The position numbers were made by a program, and so were the translations under genes. A model generated the notes under the pieces. That model was not told the origin of the DNA. It was given only the letters and a program-made list of their open reading frames with translations, and made no database searches. From Sabellastarte sp. h YS-2021 (lineage: Eukaryota; Annelida; Polychaeta; Sabellida; Sabellidae), in contig OZ024927.1 of assembly GCA_964017235.1 (NCBI GenBank), positions 27,609,160 through 27,673,159 on the forward strand: 64,000 nucleotides of DNA. The letters run 5' to 3'. Each line of letters opens with the position of its first letter. Within the stretch, counting starts at the first letter, position 1. Positions 56,719-64,000 of this stretch are shown here, in pieces.

Positions 56719-58167
56719 GTGTTAAACATTATCACCAATGGCTACTTTCTGCCATTCATTTCAAAACCAAGTCTGATCAGATTCCCTCTCATTCTGTCAG
56801 AATACAAGGCCCTTCCAAAAGATCAAGCTCTGGCCACTTGTATCCAGTCTCTTCTGTCAAAGATCGTAATAGAAAGGGTGGAAAATATAAAATCTCTCGG
56901 GTTTTACAGTCGCCTGTTTCTAGTCCCCAAGCCTCACCAAAGGTGGAGGCCAGTAATAGACTTAAGCAGGCTCAACACTTTTCTACATGTAGAAAAGTTC
57001 AAAATGGAAACTCCAGAGTCCATCAGGACCTCCCTGATTACAGGGGAATGAGTATCGTCGATAGACCTATTGGACACTTACCTTCACATCCCCATCCACC
57101 CAAACTCAAGGAAATACCTAAGGTTTTGCCACAGGTCACAGATGTTCCAGTTCACCTCCCTCCCTTTCGGACTAGCCACAGCCGCCCACGTCTTTACAAT
57201 GATTGTAAAGGAAGTGAAGCTAATGGCCCTCTCGAGGGGACTCAGACTTCACCAATACCTGGACGACTGGTTGATCAGGTCCCAGTCTCAGGAGGAAGCC
57301 CAAGTGAACACTCAGGCAGTGGTAGACCTACCCCAGTCCTTGGGGTGGATAATCAATCAGGAAAAATCCGAACTTAAGCCAACTCAGCTGTTTTTGTTTG
57401 TGGGCTACGAATACCATCTAGATTCAGCCCTTGTAAAACCCACTCAAGAGAGATGGCTCAAACTTCAGGATTTGATCCTACAACTCAAGTCAAAACATGT
57501 TTTGACTGCAAGATGTTTGATGTCGCTAATTGGGTTGCTTGCCTCAAAGGAGAAAATGGTCCCGGAGGGATGCCTTCACATGAGGCCCTTTCAGTTTCAT
57601 CTCAGGGAGCACTGGAGATATCCTCAATCGCTGGACTTCCTCCTTCCTTGGACAGAAACCATTTCTGCACACCTAGACTGGTGGCAAAATCCTACAAACA
57701 TGATGAGAGGTGCAGACCTTCATCCCAAAGACCACAGCATCCAACTCTTCACAGACGCCTCAAACGAAGGTTGGGGCGCTCACTTAGAACAAACCTCTGC
57801 AAAGGGTCTGTCGTCAGACAGGGAAAAAAGGCTACACATAAATGTTCTGGAGTTGAAGGCGGTCTCTCTGGCCCTTCAAAGCTTCAAGGACCAGTGTCAG
57901 AACCAAACAGTGTTGGTTGAAACAGACAACTCAACAGTGGTAGCCTACATAAACAAACAAGGAGGAACTCACTCAGCAGAGATGTGCGCTCTCCTGTGGA
58001 AGATCATGACATGGTGCCATCACTACCAGATAACATTGACAGCCAGACACATCCCAGGGTGTCTGAATGTGATGGTCGACCTTCTGTCCAGGTCAAACCA
58101 AGTGCAGTCAACAGAATGGTCACTGTGTTCCATCAGATCTATCAAAAATGGTTCACTCCTCATGTAG
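56719..58167 (+). pseudogene. DIRS B reverse transcriptase and RNase H, one in-frame stop
   Basis: A single frame of 482 codons broken only by a TGA at 57049-57051, in the conserved GEW position where a Trp codon is expected. RT blocks: GFYSRLFLVPKP, WRPVIDLSRLN, DTYLHIPI, LPFGLATAAHVFT and YLDD (57256-57267). RNase H follows: FTDASNEGWGAHL (57748 on), VLELKAV, ETDNSTVVAYI and RHIPGCLN..DLLSR. After 58167 the conserved linker (TPHVDLFATHLNHKLP, PDPNAWDIDAL) continues in other frames to about 58500. Confidence 0.92.
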
Positions 58168-58515
58168 ATCTATTTGCCACTCATCTGAACCACAAACTTC
58201 CACAGTACTGTAGGTGTCTCCAGTCCCAGACCCAAATGCTTGGGACATAGATGCTCTGAACATAAACTGGACGGGTCTCACTACCTATGCTTACCCTCCG
58301 ACGGCTGTCCTTCACAAGGTGATCCAAAAAATCAGGCTATGCCATTGCCTGATCATCGTAATAGCCTCAGGCTGGCCAGGGATGCCCTGGTTTTGGGACC
58401 TAGTGCAGCTCTCAACAGAGATCCCACTTCAGCTTCCAGCGTCAACGACTCTTCTCAAACAGTCCCACAATTATGTGTTCCACAGCAATCCACAACATCT
58501 CAACCTCCACGCCTG

Positions 58516-59605
58516 ATGTCTAGGAGTGGACAGCTCCAAGAACAAGGCTTCTCTGTGGAGGTGGCAGAGAGAATTGCTACCCTTCAGAGGTCATCAACAA
58601 GGACCATCTACAAGTCAAAGTGGGCCCTATTTGAGAAATGGTGCAGAGAAAATTCAGTGGATTTCTCCACTCCCTCTGTGAAACAAGTCTCAGATTTTTT
58701 CATGTACCTGTACCAAGATCTAAACAGGCGCCCCTCGACCATTGATGGTTACTGCACTGCCATTGTTGACACTTTGGGCCCAGCGGCGCGATATATTTCG
58801 CAAAGCTCAGACCTTCACAGGTTACTCTCCAGTTTTCACAGGGATCGCCCCAAAAGTTCCAGGAATCTTCCAAAATGGAACCTTTCTGTTGTACTCAATG
58901 AGCTCACCAAAGCACCCTTTGAGCTTATGAAAGACACAGACCTCAAACATCTTACTCTTAAAACTGCTTTCTTGCTAGCTTTTGCCTCCGGCGAGCGCCA
59001 CAGCGAAATCTATGCCTGGGTTGCAAACAAAGTATCTAATCTAGGCCAATGGGAAAAGGTTACCTTGTTCCCTTCTGATGACTTTATAGCCAAAAACCAA
59101 CTAGCAAGAGGAGGTTCCCAAAGTGTGTCTCCGGTGACTATACCTGCTTTGACTACCATTGTAGAAAGACAATTCAAAGAAGACACCCAAGTCAGGACCT
59201 TGTGTCCGGTGCGGGCCCTGAGGTACTATTTGGATCAAACCAGAGACCCGAGAGGTCCCTCCTTTTCATCTCCTTCAAGAAAGGACACACCTCAGACATC
59301 AGACCCACTACTCTTTTTACTTCTTGGTTGAAACAAACCATTCTACTTTGTTATAAACAGACCAACAAGCCTTGGACCTGGTCCAAGTGAAAGCGTATGA
59401 CATTAGGGCCTTTGCGGCCTCTAAGGCCTTTTACGGTGGGGTATCGGTGGACCAAATCATGCAAGCCTGTCACTGGAAAGCCCACAACACATTTACTAAT
59501 TTTTACCGAAAAGACCTTACTTGGTCAGATGACAACAATATGTATCTGGGTCCAGTAGTGGTGGCACAACAAGTCCTAGATCCTTCCCCTCAGACCAGGG
59601 TCTAG
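58516..59605 (+). pseudogene. DIRS B tyrosine recombinase, two frameshifts
   Basis: Open from ATG 58516 (the frame itself is open from 58240). Contains an N-terminal core-binding domain (STRTIYKSKWALFEKWC), the first catalytic Arg in SGERHSEIYAW, and LCPVRALRYYLD. The frame changes near 59250 and again near 59370. The last frame has the HxxR-equivalent region (AYDIRAFAASKAF; the His is Tyr here), CHWKAHNTFTNFY with the nucleophile Tyr, and the tail VVVAQQV. It joins the circular cDNA to the target by recombination. Confidence 0.9.
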
Positions 59606-60030
59606 GTATAGGTTTACCTCATCAGGATGTTACGGGTAAGGTCTTTTCTCTTTTATATATGTATTATGGACTTATCAAGGTTGTCATTAATCTCATGTTA
59701 GGTGGCAAAAATTATGAGAATTCCAAGCCTAGGGCTGGTTTTCCATCGTGGATTGGCCCTAAGGGCCTTACTCTTTGTAAGTGAGCATGGCTGCACTTCT
59801 CTCCTACAATCAAAACATCCAGACAGTTGTTTAGCACTGTCATTCATTCAATTCAGGTTTTTGGCTCTTTACAGGCCCATTCTTCGGGATTGGGGCACTG
59901 TAAATGGGACTCAGACTGGTATTTCTAAATATTTATTCTAATCTATTACTTCAAAATCTAAGAAAAAATGTAAGAAAAATTTACATATTACAGTCTCAGC
60001 TGTAATCCCTCCACCGAGCGGTTGGATTCA

Positions 60031-60134
60031 GCACTCGGTCCCACATAGTAAGCTGTTGTAGCGCAATAAAATTGAAAATTTTGATTACTTAAATGTAGCT
60101 TTTATAAGCTACAAGCTTACCATGTGGGACTGAG
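60031..60134. repeat. internal complementary region of DIRS B
   Basis: 60031-60070 is the reverse complement of the left element end (about 54096-54130); 60065-60134 is the reverse complement of the right end (60320-60385). It shares its core, including TGTAGCTTTTATAAGCTACA, with the same region of element A. Confidence 0.9.
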
Positions 60135-60195
60135 GAGAGTCCCACCCTGCCTCCCCGCTGTATTACAGCTGAGGGGTATGGTTAAAATTGCAGCG

Positions 60196-60332
60196 AGAAA
60201 GTAGGAAGAGATCTCGTAGAGTACCACAAGAGGACAACCTGAGGCTACGGCCAACTATAAATGTCTATTTTTCTTAGGCGTTGGCCGGGCCTGCGGCCAT
60301 CCGAGAACAGCTCTCAGTCCCACATGGTAAGC
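60196..60332. repeat. right inverted terminal repeat of DIRS B
   Basis: Reverse complement of 54111-54246; followed by the terminal hairpin-forming end to about 60385. Confidence 0.95.
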
Positions 60333-60385
60333 TTGTAGCTTATAAAAGCTACATTTAAGTAATCAAAATTTTCAATTTTATTGCG

Positions 60386-61035
60386 TTAATACATCCTATC
60401 CAATGGACAATTGCTAATCCGGTCGGCGCAGACCGGCCCGCCAAACGCCAGAAAAAGACGTCCTGTGTTTCCACCGGCTGGCCGGTCCCAGTACTGTGCA
60501 TTCGCCAGGTGGCGCATGGTATTTACTTCCTGTCTAGACAACATGACGTCATAGCATCTTTTTCGTTTGGCGCGTGTACTGTGCGAACGTGTTTTCAACA
60601 ATCTCCAGATATTTTAAGGAAAAGTGTGCATTATGACGGATTTTTAACCTTATATATGGATATGTTCAGTGTAGAAGTGTTACCTACTGATCAAGCACGG
60701 ATATACATTTAGAAATCTGCTGGAAACGCTCCCTAGTTGAATCAATTTAGTGTTGGGGATAGGGCAGTGATCGACGAGAAATATGAAGGCAGCCTTTTTG
60801 CTAGTTTCCTCCCTTTAACCTTTGGGTTATTAGGGGCAGATCGACAATTTTTAAAGAAATAATGGATATTCTACTTACAAGGTATTTTTATCTGTGTCTT
60901 TTTGTTTGAATGTACCTTCAGCTACAATCACCATAGAAACGTCTTCTCTAGTACTACAAATGGAAATCACGGAAAACTTCGTTCTATGTAGTATTTAACT
61001 CTGTAAATAGAAGGAATTCCGCATACGAAAGGTGC
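60386..61035. other. CpG-containing non-coding DNA right of element B
   Basis: Includes a perfect cyclic-AMP response-type site TGACGTCA (60544-60551) and a GGTCGGCGCAGACC inverted repeat near 60421. No exon recognised. May be a promoter region or the left part of element C. Confidence 0.4.
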
Positions 61036-61510
61036 ATTCTTCAGAGCGCACTGGTAAAGACTTCTCTGCTGTATAGCATCAGTCACACCAGCCTAGCTCG
61101 AGTATTGGTGTTTTTTCATCAGAAGCAAGAGGTGAATTCTTCAGATTTCTTCAGAGCGCACTGCTCCAGACATCTTTGCTTTAAAGCATTAGTCGACCGG
61201 TAAGCTTATATATATGTACATCAGCAGCAAGAGATGCATTCTTCAGTTTTCTTCAGAGCGCACTGGTCCAGACATCTTTGCTTGTAAAGCATAGTCGACC
61301 GGCAAGCTCCAGTTCTTCCAACCTCACAATAGAAGGTGATATCAGTCCCTCCCTTGCAGACCCGGCTTTGTTGTCGGTAGTGGGGGTTGTGGATGGCCAG
61401 TTCACTGGTTTTATCACGAAAGAGAGAAGGAATTTCATCTACACATCTACAGAGCGCACTGGTCCAGGCTTCTCTGCTTTAAAAGCATCAGCCGGCCGGC
61501 CAGATCAAAA
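61036..61510. repeat. repeats around CTTCAGAGCGCACTGGTCCAG
   Basis: Four copies beginning at about 61039, 61149, 61251 and 61451, each followed by TTTGCTTTAAAGCAT and then GTCGACCGG or a near variant. Confidence 0.8.
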
Positions 61511-62040
61511 GAACGCGACCTCTGACGTCATATCCAGTCAGCCAATCGCGTGTCTTTCCGACCAATCACGAAGCAGGTCACGTGTTTTCACCGACCACGA
61601 AGGTCGGAAGTGCGTGAACTCACGTCTACTGTGACTACAGTCCCTGCTTTACAGACCCGACCTTGTTGTCGGTAGTGGGTTTTGTGGACTGTAAAGTTGC
61701 CAGTAAAGCATCGCACAAAGAACGCGAATACTGATGTCATCTCCAGTTAGCCAATCGCGTGTGCTTCCGACCAAATCACGAAGCTGGTCACGTGGTTTCA
61801 CCGACCAGGAAGGTCGGAACTGCGTTCTTCACAACTTACATCTACTGCGATACCAGTCCTTCTCTCATGAACCGACCTTCGTTGTCGGTAGTGGGGTTTG
61901 TGGATGAGCAGTATACTGCGCATTTGCATGTTTAATTATCACAAAAGAACGCGGCAACTGACGAACTCCAATCAGCCAATCGCGTGTCTTTCCGACCAGC
62001 AGGCTGGTCACGTGACACACCGAACACCAAATGTTTCTAA
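61510..62040. repeat. three promoter-like tandem modules of about 220 bases
   Basis: Each module holds AGAACGCG, a CRE-like TGACGTCA or variant (61523), AGCCAATCGCGTG (CCAAT at 61542, 61751 and 61976), TTCCGACCA and GGTCACGTG (CACGTG at 61579, 61789 and 62009). The first two also contain ACCGACC...AAGGTCGGAA and a following TTGTTGTCGGTAGTGGG. CCAAT box, CRE and E-box in fixed order suggest duplicated promoter units. Confidence 0.75.
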
Positions 62041-62164
62041 AAATAGATTACAAGGGCTTTCCCAGCAACTGTCAAATCTTCAAACAAGACGTGCGATTTA
62101 AGAAATACTTCAATTAATGGAGGAAACCCACAGCAAGCTGAATTCAACACAGAAGATAGTTGTT

Positions 62165-62680
62165 AAATTGTTTTCAACAACTGGTTACAGAGTGTACGGC
62201 TGGTACTGGCTACACAGCCTTGTACACTTGCTTCAACAACTAGGTACAGAGTGTACCCGCTGGTACTGGCTACACAGCCTTGTACACTTACTTCAACAAC
62301 TAGGTACAGAGTGTACCCGCTGGTACTGGGTACACAGCCCTGTACACTTGTTTCAACAACTGGTTACAGAGTGTACCGGTCGGTACTGCCTACACAGCCT
62401 TCTTCAACAACTGTTTACAGAGTGTACCAACTGGTACTGGCTACACAGCCCTGTACACTTGCTTCAACCACTGGTTACAGAGTGTACCGCTGGTACTGGC
62501 TACACAGCCTTCTTCAACAACTACTTACAGAGTGTACTGACTGGTACTGGCTACACAGCTTTGTACACTTGCTTCAACTACTGGTTACAGAGTGTGCCGG
62601 CTGGTACTAGCTACACAGCCTTGTGCACTTGCTTCAACCTACCGGTTACAAAGTATACTAACAGGGTGCTGGCTACCCAG
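62165..62680. repeat. 50-60-bp minisatellite, about 9 units
   Basis: TTCAACAACTGGTTACAGAG-type starts at about 62172, 62230, 62291, 62350, 62402, 62462, 62511, 62571 and 62631. Each contains TGGTACTGGCTACACAGCC. The 202-codon open frame across it is a by-product of unit lengths. Confidence 0.9.
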
Positions 62681-62859
62681 CCTGCCAGTTTTTTGCCGGT
62701 TACGGAGAATTACTGGTTACAGTAAAGTACCGGATATGGAGTCCTGGTACCGGACAGAGTTGCCTAAGGTAAATTTGGTTACAGAGAATTCCTAGACCAG
62801 TCAGTGGGCTTGGTGATATGACAGTGTCCCAAGCTACTGCCAGGCAACCTTCTCTTATC

Positions 62860-62888
62860 ACACCTCTCAAAAAAAAAAAAAAAAAAAA
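62860..62888. repeat. A-rich run
   Basis: About 20 consecutive A residues (ending near 62887) in otherwise unrecognised sequence between the minisatellite and element C. It could be a poly(A) relic of a retroposed copy. Confidence 0.5.
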
Positions 62889-63129
62889 CCTGTTATCGGT
62901 GCTGGACTTGACTGGAGAGATAATAAATTTTGTCATCATGTCCGGCCAGGGGTCAGACATCTCACAAATGACAATTGCTCTGTAAATGCTGCACCTTGTA
63001 GGCTGCCGGCCCGGGGCGAAGTCTATTAATGTGAAAAGTTGTGTCAGCCCCACCAGACCACAATAAGAACAGAGAGACTGTTAATCTGGATCATTGTTAC
63101 CAGACCGGACCAGTGTCCGGAGGGACAGA

Positions 63130-64000
63130 AAATGTTTGTCAGAATACCCAAATGTCCCAAATGTGGCACACAATCTGCCTATAGGGTCCAGACTAAGCCC
63201 TTTTTGGGATCTTAGGAAGCCTTGGGGACTGGACCCTAGGTAGTACAAATGTTGAAGGAGGGACACCTACGTCCATATACCTATACAAGAACAATCCAGG
63301 AAATGCCTGAGATTTCACTTCCAAGGTTGGGCATACCAGTTCAAGGCCCTGCCATTCGGTTTGTCCACAGCACCTTTGGAGTTCACCGTGATACCAAAGC
63401 AGGTGAAATTGATGGCCATACACAAGGATTTAAGAAGCCACCAGTACCTAGACGACTGGTTGGTGAGAGCCAGCTCCCACCAGGCTTGTCTCCAACATTC
63501 ACAGGACCTAGTAAATAATGTGTCAGCAACTAGGCTGGCTGGTGAACTTAGAGAAATCAGAGCTGGAGCCCAAACAAGACTTTGATTTTGTAGGCTACCA
63601 GTTCGACTTCAGGTCTGATCGGTTCCGACCGACTCTGGACTGGTGACAGAACCTTCAAGAGACTGTTAAAACTGCTATCCCTACCGGCTTGCCCGGTCCG
63701 GGAATTCATGTCCTTGATAGGTTACTAACATCTACAGAAAAGTATGTTAATCTAGGCAGACTTCATATGAGACCCATACAGTGGCATCTCAAAAACAACT
63801 GGAGGGTATCCAGAATCACTGCAAAAGGTTATCCAAGTCCCCAGGTCCCTGCAACCCCATTTACAATGGCGGCTGAAGGAAGACAATGCACTTACAGGCC
63901 AACCATTACACCCAATAAAACATGCTCTGCAAATATTTACAGACGCATCAATAGAAGGGTGGGGCGCTCACTTAGATGAGCACTTGGCAAGAGCAACCGG
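63130..64000 (+). pseudogene. DIRS element C reverse transcriptase/RNase H, frameshifted, runs off the window
   Basis: A weak N-terminal part precedes a clear frame from about 63262: TYVHIPIQEQ, LPFGLSTAPLEFT and YLDDWLV near 63450. A frame change near 63515 leads to GWLVNLEKSELEPKQDF and GYQFDF; other frames follow with SLIG, GRLHMRPIQWHL and finally the RNase H motif FTDASIEGWGAHL near 63940. Related to but distinct from elements A and B. Its recombinase and right end lie beyond base 64000. Confidence 0.85.

Larger units (their letters stand above)
54096..60385 (+). mobile_element. DIRS retrotransposon B, nearly full length
   Basis: About 6.3 kb with inverted terminal repeats (54111-54246 and 60196-60332), a Gag-like ORF1, reverse transcriptase/RNase H, a tyrosine recombinase and an internal complementary region (60031-60134) matching both outer ends. 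No LTRs, no integrase and no target duplication, as expected for recombinase-integrated elements. All three genes carry at least one stop or frameshift, so this copy is dead but still easy to read. Confidence 0.93.

Noticed and set aside
62117..62725. 202-codon open frame with repeated YWLHS peptide
   Set aside because: It is the translation of the minisatellite; other frames are open too, and no gene signals are present.

Overview
The window is nuclear DNA of an invertebrate animal. A mollusc or another lophotrochozoan is my guess from the repeat mix (DIRS elements, Ty3/gypsy elements, PIF/Harbinger, nucleosome-length satellites), but no base signature proves it. Almost all of it is transposable elements and tandem repeats. 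I recognise one host protein gene, GET1/WRB (exons at 34149-36306, + strand, first exon not found), and one tRNA gene, tRNA-Val(AAC) at 2654-2726 (- strand).

Layout. 1-2045: 3' end of DIRS element A (tyrosine recombinase, internal complementary region, right terminal repeat). 2046-11236: AT-rich DNA with the tRNA, a probable solo LTR, a LINE tail and several small non-autonomous DNA transposons (TTAA-, TA- and 8-bp-duplication types). 11237-23283: a complete, apparently very young Ty3/gypsy element on the - strand, with two 2525-bp LTRs of equal length, primer-binding site, gag, pol, an extra C2H2 zinc-finger ORF in the env position and a polypurine tract. 24040-25553: an array of a 155-bp satellite. 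25553-27711: a LINE (- strand) split by a Mutator-like element with a 9-bp target duplication. 27712-28560: PIF/Harbinger relic (transposase plus MADF protein, convergent). 28650-29940: an inverted-repeat element built of palindromes. 30240-32745: gypsy gag fragments and an L1/Tx1-like LINE relic. 34149-36306: GET1, followed by a TTAA-flanked MITE.

38280-53560 is a nested block: an old, T-rich DIRS-like element D (RT and RNase H at 44050-45420, RNase H end and recombinase at 51229-52720) is split by a satellite block holding about 28 copies of the same 155-bp satellite in higher-order multiples, followed by a 146-bp repeat. A second 146-bp array lies at 41112-42570. 54096-60385 is an almost full-length DIRS element B with inverted terminal repeats and the diagnostic internal complementary region; its genes carry stops and frameshifts. 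60386-64000 holds promoter-like tandem modules, a short minisatellite and the reverse transcriptase/RNase H of a third DIRS element C that runs off the window.

The most unusual object is the gypsy element. After pol it carries a two-finger C2H2 protein whose ATG directly follows a strong 3' splice-site sequence, suggesting a subgenomic spliced mRNA, and the single gag zinc knuckle is interrupted by a TAG codon.
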